NCBI GenBank assembly: GCA_001941065.1
Contig: MSHJ01000009.1
Location: 440,810 to 504,809, forward strand
DNA length: 64,000 bases
DNA from: Alistipes sp. Zagget8
GTDB taxonomy: Bacteria; Bacteroidota; Bacteroidia; Bacteroidales; Rikenellaceae
Direction: 5' to 3'
A model generated the notes under the pieces. It did no database searches. It saw nothing but the letters and a program-made list of their open reading frames with translations, and had not been told where the DNA came from. A program made the translations under genes and the position numbers. Every line of letters starts with the position of its first letter. Position 1 is the stretch's first letter. Positions 7,086-15,839 of the stretch are shown here, in pieces.

Positions 7086-8951
7086 ATGTATTTGTTCGGA
7101 GCAAGCGGCCACGAGAAAGTGGTCAAGGAAATATTGACGGCCAGGGGTGAACCGGTCGAAGCTTTTGTGGATGATAATCCGGACGTAAATGAATGGTCCG
7201 GGAGAAAGGTCCTGCATGATGCTGCAGGGTTGAGCCCGATGATCGTGAGCGTCGGGTTCAATCAGATTCGGAAAAAAATAGTGGAAGGACTGACCTGCGA
7301 GTTCGGGACGGCCATTCATCCCTCCGCCATTGTCTCTTCCTCTGCAAGGATCGGCGAGGGGACGGTGGTGATGGCTGGTGCGGTGATCAATGCGGATGTC
7401 GTGATCGGCAAACATTGCATCGTGAACACGGGGGCTTCCATCGACCATGACTGCAGTTTGGGCGATTATGTGCACATCGCACCGAAATGCGCTGTCTCGG
7501 GAGATGTTACCATCGGCGAAGGTACATGGGTCGGGGTCGGCTCGTGTGTGAAACAATGTCTGAAAATCGGTTCATGGGACATGATCGGGGCCGGGAGTGT
7601 CGTGGTAAAAGATCTGCCCGATGGCATTGTTGCGTATGGAAATCCGTGTAAAGTACAACATATGAATGGACAAAAATCGGTAAAAAAAGGAATGACAATG
7701 TCTGGTGAAAGGAACCGTATCTATCTCTGCTTGGCCCATATGTCAGGCAAGGAACAGCAATTTATCAAAGAGGCATTCGATACGAACTGGGTAGTTCCCT
7801 TAGGTCCGAATGTAAATGCTTTCGAAGGGGATCTGAAACAATTCACCGGCGGAGATAAAGAGGTCGTCGCACTCGCGTCCGGAACCGCTGCTGTACATCT
7901 GGCTTTGTTAGCTTGCGGAGTAGGGCCGGGCGATGAGGTAATAGTACAGAGTTTTACATTCTGCGCCTCTTCTCATCCTGTGACTTACCTTGGCGCCACT
8001 CCGGTTTTCGTCGACTCCGAAGCTGAAACCTGGAACATGGACCCAGCTTTGCTTGAAAAGGCTATCGAAGAACGTATCGCGAAGACCGGTAAGAAACCGA
8101 AGGCGATAGTCCCGGTAGCACTATACGGCATGCCTTACAAAATCGACGAGATTATGGCCATTGCCGATAAATACGACATTCCAGTCATCGAAGATGCCGC
8201 CGAGGGCTTCGGTTCAAAATTTGACGGGCGGGTACTCGGAACGTTCGGCCGTTACGGGGTGTTGTCGTTCAACGGCAACAAAATGATTACCACGTCGGGC
8301 GGCGGAGCACTGATTTGTCCGGATGCCGAGGTGAAAAAAGAGATCATGTTTTATGCAACACAGGCTCGTGAGGCATATCCTTATTATCAGCACGAACATA
8401 TCGGCTACAACTATCGGATGTCAAACATATGCGCCGGAATCGGCCGTGGCCAGATGACCGTTGCTGATGACCACATCGCTCATCACAAACACGTCTGCCA
8501 ACTCTATAAAGAGTTATTGACCGGAGTAGAAGGAATTGAACTCCATGAAAATCCGTCACCTCGCTATGACAGCAACTATTGGCTCTGTACGATTCTGCTT
8601 GCCCCCACACTACACATCAAAGGCGAAGAGCATGCTTACGAAACAGCTATACAAGGAGCCGTGGGCGGAGCGGCCGGAGTAACGCACAAGGCAAAGACGC
8701 TGCATACCGACTGCGAGCCGAACACGAACGTTGAGGCGATGCGTATGGCATTGGATGCCGCAGGAATCGAATCGCGCCCCTTGTGGAAACCGATGCATTT
8801 GCAGCCGGTTTATGCAAAGAATCCGGCTTATGTGAACGGCGTGAGTGAATCCTTATTCAAACAGGGGCTGTGCTTACCCAGCGGTCCCTATGTGTCGGAT
8901 GAGGATGTACATTATATCGTCAACCAGATCAAGGAAAACATTGTCAGATAA
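7086..8951 (+). CDS. Bifunctional PglD-like N-acetyltransferase fused to PglE-like aminotransferase
   Basis: 621 residues made of two enzymes normally encoded separately. Residues 1-190 are a left-handed beta-helix acetyltransferase of the PglD/NeuD type: G-A-S-G-H at the N-terminus, hexapeptide repeats, and catalytic His121 in S-I-D-H-D-C. After a short linker (about 190-210), residues 211-621 are a DegT/DnrJ/EryC1/StrS aminotransferase with acidic E369-D370-A-A-E-G and PLP lysine K399 in F-N-G-N-K. Together they would convert a UDP-4-keto-6-deoxy-HexNAc to the 4-amino and then the 4-acetamido sugar. The 4,6-dehydratase is not in the window. It lies 6 bp after the PglC-like gene and is the last gene before a terminator. 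Confidence 0.88.
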   Translation: MYLFGASGHEKVVKEILTARGEPVEAFVDDNPDVNEWSGRKVLHDAAGLSPMIVSVGFNQIRKKIVEGLTCEFGTAIHPSAIVSSSARIGEGTVVMAGAVINADVVIGKHCIVNTGASIDHDCSLGDYVHIAPKCAVSGDVTIGEGTWVGVGSCVKQCLKIGSWDMIGAGSVVVKDLPDGIVAYGNPCKVQHMNGQKSVKKGMTMSGERNRIYLCLAHMSGKEQQFIKEAFDTNWVVPLGPNVNAFEGDLKQFTGGDKEVVALASGTAAVHLALLACGVGPGDEVIVQSFTFCASSHPVTYLGATPVFVDSEAETWNMDPALLEKAIEERIAKTGKKPKAIVPVALYGMPYKIDEIMAIADKYDIPVIEDAAEGFGSKFDGRVLGTFGRYGVLSFNGNKMITTSGGGALICPDAEVKKEIMFYATQAREAYPYYQHEHIGYNYRMSNICAGIGRGQMTVADDHIAHHKHVCQLYKELLTGVEGIELHENPSPRYDSNYWLCTILLAPTLHIKGEEHAYETAIQGAVGGAAGVTHKAKTLHTDCEPNTNVEAMRMALDAAGIESRPLWKPMHLQPVYAKNPAYVNGVSESLFKQGLCLPSGPYVSDEDVHYIVNQIKENIVR

Positions 8952-9062
8952 CTATCGACAAAAACTTGAAAATCGGACTGATTTTCCCTCAAATCAACTG
9001 TTGAAAATCTCAAAAATAAAGAGTAGCTATAACATATTGATACATAAAGAACAAAGACAATA

Positions 9063-9086
9063 GGTCCGAGTCCCGTTTTCCGCTCA
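9063..9086 (+). other. Probable tRNA-Gly 3'-end remnant (attachment-site footprint)
   Basis: The 24 bases fit the T-loop to discriminator part of a bacterial tRNA: G-GTCCGAGTCC as T-arm, then CGTTTTCCGC-TC, which would pair with the GCGGAAA 5' acceptor end of tRNA-Gly(GCC). No D-arm, anticodon arm or 5' acceptor precedes it. It sits where the low-GC glycan cluster meets GC-rich DNA and is followed 4 bp later by a strong hairpin, as at a tRNA terminator. I infer the right-hand direct repeat left by integration into a tRNA-Gly gene. The tRNA match is from recall of tRNA sequences, not an alignment. Confidence 0.5.
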
Positions 9087-9090
9087 CGAC

Positions 9091-9124
9091 GGGAGACAAT
9101 CTTTTGATTGTCTCCCGCTTGTTT
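9091..9124 (+). terminator. Intrinsic terminator
   Basis: A perfect 10-bp stem (9091-9100 with 9107-9116, GGGAGACAAT/ATTGTCTCCC) has a 6-nt loop and is followed by GCTTGTTTTT. It ends rightward transcription from the glycan cluster, or an ancestral tRNA, just before the 3' end of the convergent GH20 gene. No T-tract follows it in the minus direction. Confidence 0.8.
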
Positions 9125-10708
9125 TTACTCGTCCCGGCCGTCGAAGAAATAGGTGGCGTAGTTGTAGCCTGCGGCATCGTAGCATTTGCGGAAGGTGTTC
9201 ATGCGGCGCCTGAAATCCGCGAAATCCTTGCGGTCGTAGGACCAGCCCACCTCGGCGATGGCGGCCAGTCGCGGCAGCAGCATGTGTTTCAGGTGCGTGG
9301 ACGTGAAGATGTACTCCGTCCAGAGGTTTGCCTGGACGCCGAGGATGTAGGGGCGTTCCTCCGGAGCAAGCCGGTCGTAAGGGTCGAGCGCATAGGATTT
9401 GCTCATCGGGACGAATCCGCCGATGCCCAGCGGCTCTTTCATCGGATCGTTCGTCTGGTAGTAGTCCAGGTAGCAAAAATCGTTCGGCGCCATGATGACA
9501 TGGTTGCCGGCTTTGGCCGCGGCGATACCGCCTTTCGAACCGCGCCACGACATAACGGTGGCCGTCGGCGAAACCCCGCCTTCGAGAATCTCGTCCCAGC
9601 CGATGATCTTGCGGCCGTGTTCGCCGAGCCATTTCTCCATGCGGCGCACGGTGTAGCTCTGGAGTTCGAATTCGTCCTTCAGCCCCTCGTTCCTGATGCG
9701 TTGCTGGCACATCGGGCAGGTTTTCCAGCTATCCTTCGGACACTCGTCGCCGCCGATGTGGATATACTCCGAGGGGAACAGCGCCAGCACCTCCGTGAAG
9801 ACGTCCTGCAGAAATCCGAACGTCGTTTCCTTGCCCGGGCAGTAAACCTCGGGACTGACGCCCCAGCGTGTGCGGACCTCGTAACCCTCGCCCCGGCAGC
9901 CCAGCCACGGATAGGAGGCCAGCGCCGCCACGGCATGCCCCGGGAGTTCAATCTCGGGGATTACCGTGATGAAGCGGTCGGCGGCGTATTGTACGATGTC
10001 GCGAATCTCTTTCTGGGTATAGAATCCTCCGTAGGGCGTCCCGTCGTATTCGGTCGAATTGGCATAGTGTCCCACGAGCGTCTCCTTGCGAACCGACCCG
10101 ATCCGCGTCAGCTCGGGGCATTTTTTGATTTCGATGCGCCAGCCCTGGTCCTCGGTGAGGTGCCAGTGGAAACGGTTCATCTTGTGGAGGGCGAGGATGT
10201 CGATAAATTCTTTGACCTGCTCCGGAGTCCAGTAGTAACGGCCGGAGTCGAGCATGCCTCCGCGGTGTTCGAAGAACGGGCGGTCCTTCACCGTCACGAC
10301 GGGCAGGACCCCGTAGCCGTTCACGACGAGCTGGCGCAGGCTTTGCAGACCGTAGAATACGCCCTGTACCGTGCCGCCGCGGACCGTGACGCCCGAAGGC
10401 GTGATTTCGAGTACATACGCTTCGGCAGCCAGCGTGTTGTCCGTCGTCAGGCTGACGGCACCTTCGGCGGCGCTTTTCATGCGGCCTCCGAGCGCCGGTT
10501 CGACGGTTTCGGCAAAGAGGTCGGCGACGCGACGCAGTTGGGCGTCCCGGCCCGTGCCGATCACGGTCGAGGCGGTTACGGTGAAGGTTCCCTCGCCGGG
10601 GACGACCGATGCGGGACGGGGTACGATATTCGCCTCGGGGCCGGCTCCGTGCGCCGCGCCCGACAGCGAGAATGCGCACAGCAGGAAAAACAGTTTCTTC
10701 ATGTTCAT
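9125..10708 (-). CDS. Beta-N-acetylhexosaminidase, GH20
   Basis: 527 residues with a signal peptide (residues 1-21, ending A-H-G-A), a GH20b N-terminal domain (to about 140) and the GH20 TIM barrel. H-W-H-L-T-E-D-Q-G-W-R is at 181-191, and the catalytic pair D321-E322 is in H-I-G-G-D-E. GH20 enzymes use substrate-assisted catalysis to release terminal beta-GlcNAc or GalNAc. Residues 1-3 are Met-Asn-Met, so the start could be 10708 or 10702. It is the last gene of the minus-strand PUL operon, 6 bp after the SGNH esterase. Expected to be periplasmic or surface-exposed and to trim HexNAc from glycans opened by the upstream galactosidases. Confidence 0.93.
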   Translation of the reverse strand: MNMKKLFFLLCAFSLSGAAHGAGPEANIVPRPASVVPGEGTFTVTASTVIGTGRDAQLRRVADLFAETVEPALGGRMKSAAEGAVSLTTDNTLAAEAYVLEITPSGVTVRGGTVQGVFYGLQSLRQLVVNGYGVLPVVTVKDRPFFEHRGGMLDSGRYYWTPEQVKEFIDILALHKMNRFHWHLTEDQGWRIEIKKCPELTRIGSVRKETLVGHYANSTEYDGTPYGGFYTQKEIRDIVQYAADRFITVIPEIELPGHAVAALASYPWLGCRGEGYEVRTRWGVSPEVYCPGKETTFGFLQDVFTEVLALFPSEYIHIGGDECPKDSWKTCPMCQQRIRNEGLKDEFELQSYTVRRMEKWLGEHGRKIIGWDEILEGGVSPTATVMSWRGSKGGIAAAKAGNHVIMAPNDFCYLDYYQTNDPMKEPLGIGGFVPMSKSYALDPYDRLAPEERPYILGVQANLWTEYIFTSTHLKHMLLPRLAAIAEVGWSYDRKDFADFRRRMNTFRKCYDAAGYNYATYFFDGRDE

Positions 10709-10714
10709 TCGGTT

Positions 10715-11908
10715 TTAGGGGTTCGTGTTTCGGTTGTCGAGGTAATGCCGCAGCTGCCCGGACCAGATTGCATAGCCCTGTTCCGTGAGGTGGGTGCCGT
10801 CGGTGGTGTATTCGCGTTTCAGGCCGTTGGCGTCGGCGAGCGCCGGATTGAGGTCGAGCCAGTCGATTCCGTTCGCCGCACACCATTCCCGGAGCTGCGC
10901 GTTGAGCGCTCCGATCCGCGCGTTGAGCGCTGCGTTGTCGTGGACGAAGAGCACCGACTGGACGACGGGCCGGACGCCGCCCGCAATCAGGCGGGTGACG
11001 ATCTGCCGCTGGTTGGCGAAGACGGTCGCGGGAGGAATGTCGTTGAACAGGTCGTTGATGCCCGCCAGGACGAAACAGATTTCGGGACGGGCGGCGACCA
11101 CGCAGGTATCCAGCATCCACAGCATCTGTCCGGTCAGGTAGCCGCCCTGCCCGGCATTCCGGACATCGCGCCGTCCGAGCCGGGGATTCCAGTCCTTGCC
11201 GTTTGCCGTCAGCGAATCTCCGAGCAGGATGATCCGCACCTTTGCGGGCGACTGGGCCAGGATGCGCCGGATAACCTCGCTGGCCAGATTCGACCGGACG
11301 GAGGCCGGGAGGGTCTCTCCGGACGGGAGCATCCCACCGAGGAAATCCCGGACGTTGGCCGTGAACCGGGCGAGTCCGGCCTCGTTGAGCATCAGCCCGT
11401 CGGCGGTGTACCCGGCAGACAGATAAGGGCCGTCGGTCAGACCCGCCGAAGGGTCGAAACAGGCGTAATCCCGGCTTGCGGCGAAGGTTTTCAGCGCTTC
11501 GTTGAGCCGGGAGATGCGGCTGTTCAGATAGGGGTGTTCTCCGGATGCCGGAAGCGTCAGCAGGATAACCGGTCTGGCTCCCGTCGCATCGAGCCGTTCG
11601 CAGATCGTCCGGAAAGCCTCCAGCGTGCGCGGCAGCGGCTGCCCGAGCAGGATTTCGGGCAGTCCCGAATAGACGATGCAGCAGTCCGGACGACGGTTCA
11701 GCAGCCGTTCGTCGAGGTTCCACAACTGCTGCGAGAGCAGGAAATTCTTGTCTCCGGCATCCGCCACGTCGTATTCCGGCAGTTCTTTTCGCCAGTCGAC
11801 ATTGCACCCCTCGCCGTTCGTGATGAATCCGACGACGGGTCGGGCGCAGCACTCGACGGCGATGAGCAGGCCGGAAAAAAGTAATATGAAAGATAAGATA
11901 CGTTTCAT
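10715..11908 (-). CDS. Tandem SGNH-hydrolase protein: degenerate N-terminal copy, active C-terminal esterase
   Basis: 397 residues with a signal peptide (1-22). The C-terminal half is a complete SGNH/GDSL esterase: S232 in L-L-G-D-S-L, N285 in L-A-G-I-N-D, and D370/H373 in T-T-D-G-T-H. The N-terminal half aligns to it block by block (R-P-D-C-C-I-V-Y-S-G against R-P-E-I-C-F-V-L-A-G; Y-T-A-D-G-L-M-L-N-E-A-G against Y-T-T-D-G-T-H-L-T-E-Q-G). It has lost the catalytic residues, with N31, P84 and M173 at the Ser, Asn and His positions. Likely removes O-acetyl or similar esters from glycan so the glycosidases can act, with the dead copy possibly binding or structural. Encoded between the FISUMP and GH20 genes. 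Confidence 0.83.
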   Translation of the reverse strand: MKRILSFILLFSGLLIAVECCARPVVGFITNGEGCNVDWRKELPEYDVADAGDKNFLLSQQLWNLDERLLNRRPDCCIVYSGLPEILLGQPLPRTLEAFRTICERLDATGARPVILLTLPASGEHPYLNSRISRLNEALKTFAASRDYACFDPSAGLTDGPYLSAGYTADGLMLNEAGLARFTANVRDFLGGMLPSGETLPASVRSNLASEVIRRILAQSPAKVRIILLGDSLTANGKDWNPRLGRRDVRNAGQGGYLTGQMLWMLDTCVVAARPEICFVLAGINDLFNDIPPATVFANQRQIVTRLIAGGVRPVVQSVLFVHDNAALNARIGALNAQLREWCAANGIDWLDLNPALADANGLKREYTTDGTHLTEQGYAIWSGQLRHYLDNRNTNP

Positions 11909-11956
11909 CGGATAGCTGTAAAATCCGGGCGGAAAACTCCGCCCGGATTCTTCGGT

Positions 11957-14104
11957 TTAGTCGCGGTCGCGGACGCAGCGCACGTTCACCAGCATCGAAG
12001 CCGTGCCGTCGCCCTCGCTCCACGGGCGCGAATTGAAATTCCAGGGAACGATCTCGTTGCTCCAGCCGAACACCTCGAACATCTGGGCTGTCGTGGCGTC
12101 GGTCTTGGTCGTCGTCCAGAAGCTGGCCTTGTCGTCGGCATTGTCCGGGGCGCCGACATTGCCGTGCCAGAACTTGCCTGCCGGGACGATGTTCAGGCCC
12201 GTGTCGTTCGTGCCCGTGCTGCCGGTCCAGTACTGCGCCGACTTGACCCGTGCGGCGCTGTAATCCGCGGCGGCCTGCACGGCTTTCCACTCCTGCATCG
12301 TCGAGACGTGCCATCCCTCGGGGCAGACGCCCTGCATGCGGGTGTCTTCGGCTCCGGTGGCTTCGTCGTAGGTCCGCAGGGCCGTCGGCCAGCTGTAATA
12401 GACGCCGCGCACTTTCGCATCGCCGATCAGAGCGTTGGTGAAGGTCTTGGCTGCGGGGTTTCCGTAGATCGCATCGACGGTCGTGAATGCCGTTCCGTCG
12501 CTGTACGACATGGCCCGGAGGTTTTCGGCCATCCATATATCCTCGCCGATTTTCACCACCGCATAGGTCTCCGGGCTGGCGGGGTCGCGCAGGTCGGTGT
12601 AGGGGCGCAGCATGCCCGTCAGCCGAAGGCTCCGGGTCTCGGACGGCACGGTCTTGATGCTGACCGTCGAGGTCACACGCCAGTAGACCGTGCGGGTGAG
12701 GTAGGCGCCGCCCAGGTCGGAGAGCATGTCGTCGAGCAGCGAGTGGGTCAGTGCAGCGGATTTTTCAGCCGTCAGGGGCCGGGTTTTCGACGCGCTCATG
12801 TCGGGGTTGAGGCTGTATTCGAGTGCATAGGTGACCCCGCGGGCGTTGCAGGTCCATGCCGCCGTGCTCAGCGTCTCGTCCTTGCGGGCGTAGTCGAGGG
12901 CGTAATCCGCTCCGTCGGCCGGGCTGTCGGTGAGGGTGATCGGGTCGGCGGCGGTCACGGCTTCGAAGCGCCGGATGTAGACGGTCCGTTCGGTTTCGTC
13001 GGCCGCGGCGAACTCCGCGTCGCTCGGCGTCACGCTCCAGGTGAATTTCTTCTTCTGCGAGGCGACCATGCCGAAAGTCTGCTCCAGCAGCAGGTCCAGG
13101 TCGCCCTGCGAAATCTCATGGAAGGCCGTTTCGCCCGTGTTGAAAGTCGCGCTCTTGTCGAACTCGGCGTCGTGGAGCCGCAGGGTATACGTGATTCCCG
13201 TCGTGTCGCACGCCCATGCGAATTTCACTGCCTCGTCGGCCTTCTCCGCGTCGAGCAGCAGTTCGGCATCGGCCGCGGGCTGCGTGAGCGTCAGGGCCAC
13301 CGGGTCTTTCGTGATGCGCCGGACGGTCGCCGTGCGCACGGCGCTGTTCTCGATCGGATTGTTCAGGTCGCCCGTGCCCGTCACCTGCCAGTAGATTGCG
13401 GTCTCGGTGTTCCGCTCGATTCCCTGCGCCGCCAGCCAGTCGTCCAGCTCCTGCATGGTGAAGGCGTGCGAGGTCTCCGATTGGCAGGCCACGGTCATTG
13501 TCCCTTCGCCGGAAAGTCCGGCGTCGAGGCCGACGTGCAGCGTGTAGTCGGGAACGGTCGAGGGACACTCCCATTCGAAGGCGATTTCGGCCTCGGGGGT
13601 CTTCTTGTCGAGAACGATCTTCGCCTCGCTGGCGGGGCTCTGGAGCAGGATGAGTCCCGTCGGGAGTTCGCAGCGCGTGACGGTCATCCGCCGCACCTCG
13701 TCGCACCAGCCGACCTCGGGGTCGACCACCTCGACCGTCCAGTAGAGCTTCACCGTGGCGCCGATGGCCACGTTCATGGAACTCAGCACCGAGTCGAGCT
13801 GCAGGGTCGAAAGCCGCCACGAGTCGCTCACGCCGGGGTTCTGTTCGCAGGAGGTCGTGAATTTGTCGTCCAGCCCGAAGCGCAGTTTGTAGTCGATGAA
13901 ATGCCGGCGCGAACTCCACGCGAAGGTGTAGAGCGAATCGGGGTGTTCGTGGTTGAGGACGATGACCGTGTCGATTGCCGGACGGGTCAGCATCACCGGC
14001 TGGCGTCCCACCTCGTAGAAATCATTGTCCTTGTCGCAGCCGCCGATCCACACGGTACCGACGAATAATGCTGCCAGCGCAATATTTCGGATGATTTTGT
14101 TCAT
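11957..14104 (-). CDS. Surface lipoprotein with SusE-like repeats and C-terminal FISUMP domain
   Basis: 715 residues. The lipoprotein signal ends at W-I-G-G-C (Cys23). Four related Ig-like modules follow (about 35-145, 150-260, 265-375, 380-500), each starting with a P-A-(S/A/D) strand and ending in an R-R or L-R strand, like SusE/SusF repeats. The last ~200 residues are a FISUMP (Fibrobacter succinogenes major paralogous) domain with G-V-C-P-E-G-W-H-V and terminal N-V-R-C-V-R. The probable role is surface glycan binding in place of SusE/F. It starts 12 bp after the beta-helix gene; a 48-bp gap precedes the esterase gene. Confidence 0.8.
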   Translation of the reverse strand: MNKIIRNIALAALFVGTVWIGGCDKDNDFYEVGRQPVMLTRPAIDTVIVLNHEHPDSLYTFAWSSRRHFIDYKLRFGLDDKFTTSCEQNPGVSDSWRLSTLQLDSVLSSMNVAIGATVKLYWTVEVVDPEVGWCDEVRRMTVTRCELPTGLILLQSPASEAKIVLDKKTPEAEIAFEWECPSTVPDYTLHVGLDAGLSGEGTMTVACQSETSHAFTMQELDDWLAAQGIERNTETAIYWQVTGTGDLNNPIENSAVRTATVRRITKDPVALTLTQPAADAELLLDAEKADEAVKFAWACDTTGITYTLRLHDAEFDKSATFNTGETAFHEISQGDLDLLLEQTFGMVASQKKKFTWSVTPSDAEFAAADETERTVYIRRFEAVTAADPITLTDSPADGADYALDYARKDETLSTAAWTCNARGVTYALEYSLNPDMSASKTRPLTAEKSAALTHSLLDDMLSDLGGAYLTRTVYWRVTSTVSIKTVPSETRSLRLTGMLRPYTDLRDPASPETYAVVKIGEDIWMAENLRAMSYSDGTAFTTVDAIYGNPAAKTFTNALIGDAKVRGVYYSWPTALRTYDEATGAEDTRMQGVCPEGWHVSTMQEWKAVQAAADYSAARVKSAQYWTGSTGTNDTGLNIVPAGKFWHGNVGAPDNADDKASFWTTTKTDATTAQMFEVFGWSNEIVPWNFNSRPWSEGDGTASMLVNVRCVRDRD

Positions 14105-14116
14105 GGCCTTTGTTTT

Positions 14117-15820
14117 TTAATGGTTATACGCCCCGATGTTGCGTGCGCTGCCGATGCGTTCGCCCCAGAAATCGGTCGTGAGCGGAAATACCGGCTCGGG
14201 GGCGATTTCGGCGCCCGCGCCGATGCAGGGCGATCCCGTGGCCAGCTGCAGTCCGGCGAGAATCTGCTCCTTGTCGACCAGATTGTTGTTGGCAGTGAAC
14301 TCCTCCACGAGGCGGACGAATTTCGGGTCGGTGAGGATCGTCCCGACGTTGTGGTCGCCCGAACCGGGGACGGTCCCCTCCCGGTAGCCGTAGATGCAGT
14401 TGTTGCGCAGGATCAGCCCCCGGTCGTCGATGAACTCGCCCGTGCCGACCTTGGCGAAGGGATTGGCCGTGCCGGTGGTGTTGTAGAAGATGTTGTTGGT
14501 GAAGACCAGCGACCCTTCGATGTTGGTGTAGCTGTCGAACGTGATGGCCGTGTTGTCGGCGTGCGTCGCGGCGGAGCGGGTCTTGATGACGGTGTTGTTG
14601 TAGAAATGGCATCCGCCCACGCGGCCCACCACGTCGATTGTCGACGAGAGGGTCTGGCCGTTGCCCTTCACGTAGTCGCGCGTGCCGTCGTTGATGCTGA
14701 CGTTGTAGCGCACCACCGTACCCTCCTGCGAGACGAAATTGCGGTCGAATGCCACGTCGCTCGGACAGAGCATCAGCCAGCCGCCCGTGTTGTTGTAGGA
14801 GATGTTGTACTCGAAGAGGGTGTTGCGGCAGTTCTGGTCGACGTCGAACGCCTGTCCGTCCCACGTGGCCTTGTGGTCCTGCACGGTGTTGTAGCGGAAG
14901 ACGGTGCCGTCGCTGTGGATGCACCACAGGGCTGCGGCGGCCTCCATGCGGTTGGGGATGCTCTCGTCGGCGAAATCGCCCGGTGCGCAGTTGCGCACGA
15001 CGTTGTATTCGACGAGTGCGTCGTCGCAGCCGTTGACGATGATCTGGTCGCCGGGGATGCCCTCGAAGACGTTCCGGCGGAACACGAAGCCCGTGTTGGC
15101 CTTGCGCAGCGAGCGGTCGCCCGTCGAGAGGTAACCCGTCAGTCCGTCGCGCTGGCAGTCGGTCAGCCGGCAATCCTCGACCACCAGGTCGTGGAACGAC
15201 GACGGGTTCGAACCCCCGATGACGTTGTAGTAGAAGATGCCCGAGCCTCCGCCTTCGTTGTGGTGGGTTTTGGTGCCGTAGACATCGGCGATTTCGCAGC
15301 GGCGGATGTGGATGTGGTTCATCACACCGCCCTCGATGTTGTCGGCCTCGATGCGGATGCCGGCGATCTTGGGCCGCGGGGTCTCGCCCTTGTTGGTGAT
15401 CCGCAGGTCCTGCAGCTCCCAGTACTGGACGTTGCGAAGCAGGATGGTCTCATAGCTTCCGCCGCCTGCGATCTCGGGCAGGGGCAGGCTTTCGTCCCCG
15501 TAGGAGCCCAGCACGATCGGCGCCCCGGCCGAACCGCTGCCGCGCAGCGCGAGCGACCCGTTGTAGACCGTGCCGCGCTTGATGAGGATCGTATCGCCGG
15601 CCTTCCAGGAACGTTCCAGGATGCGGTCGACGCTCTCCCACGCTTGCGAGGGGGAGTGTCCGGTGTTGTAATAGGACCCGTTTTCGGGGTCGATGTAGTA
15701 ACGGTGGGGGTAGGAGACCTCCTCCGGACCGCCTTGCGGGGCGCGGGGTTCGTCCTCCTTGCAGGCCGCAAGCTGGCACAGGCCCAGCAGCGCGGCGAAT
15801 ATGATCAGGTGCATTTTCAT
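14117..15820 (-). CDS. Right-handed parallel beta-helix lipoprotein (lyase/hydrolase-like)
   Basis: 567 residues. The signal peptide has a lipobox at L-A-A-C (Cys20). After a short linker, Y-Y-I-D-P-E-N-G opens a beta-helix with many coils of the pectate-lyase type: repeated short strands with N at turns, such as R-Y-N-T-V, E-Y-N-I-S and F-R-R-N-V-F. Proteins of this shape in PULs are polysaccharide lyases, epimerases or inverting hydrolases. I cannot pick a family or a catalytic set from the sequence alone. It is operonic with the two FISUMP lipoproteins (12- and 19-bp gaps) and likely sits on the cell surface. Confidence 0.75.
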   Translation of the reverse strand: MKMHLIIFAALLGLCQLAACKEDEPRAPQGGPEEVSYPHRYYIDPENGSYYNTGHSPSQAWESVDRILERSWKAGDTILIKRGTVYNGSLALRGSGSAGAPIVLGSYGDESLPLPEIAGGGSYETILLRNVQYWELQDLRITNKGETPRPKIAGIRIEADNIEGGVMNHIHIRRCEIADVYGTKTHHNEGGGSGIFYYNVIGGSNPSSFHDLVVEDCRLTDCQRDGLTGYLSTGDRSLRKANTGFVFRRNVFEGIPGDQIIVNGCDDALVEYNVVRNCAPGDFADESIPNRMEAAAALWCIHSDGTVFRYNTVQDHKATWDGQAFDVDQNCRNTLFEYNISYNNTGGWLMLCPSDVAFDRNFVSQEGTVVRYNVSINDGTRDYVKGNGQTLSSTIDVVGRVGGCHFYNNTVIKTRSAATHADNTAITFDSYTNIEGSLVFTNNIFYNTTGTANPFAKVGTGEFIDDRGLILRNNCIYGYREGTVPGSGDHNVGTILTDPKFVRLVEEFTANNNLVDKEQILAGLQLATGSPCIGAGAEIAPEPVFPLTTDFWGERIGSARNIGAYNH

Positions 15821-15839
15821 GGCTTTTCGCAGTTTGGGT

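Noticed and set aside
9104..11884. A 926-codon + strand open frame across the GH20 and SGNH genes
   Set aside because: Runs antisense across two recognised genes and their junction, with no recognisable motif.
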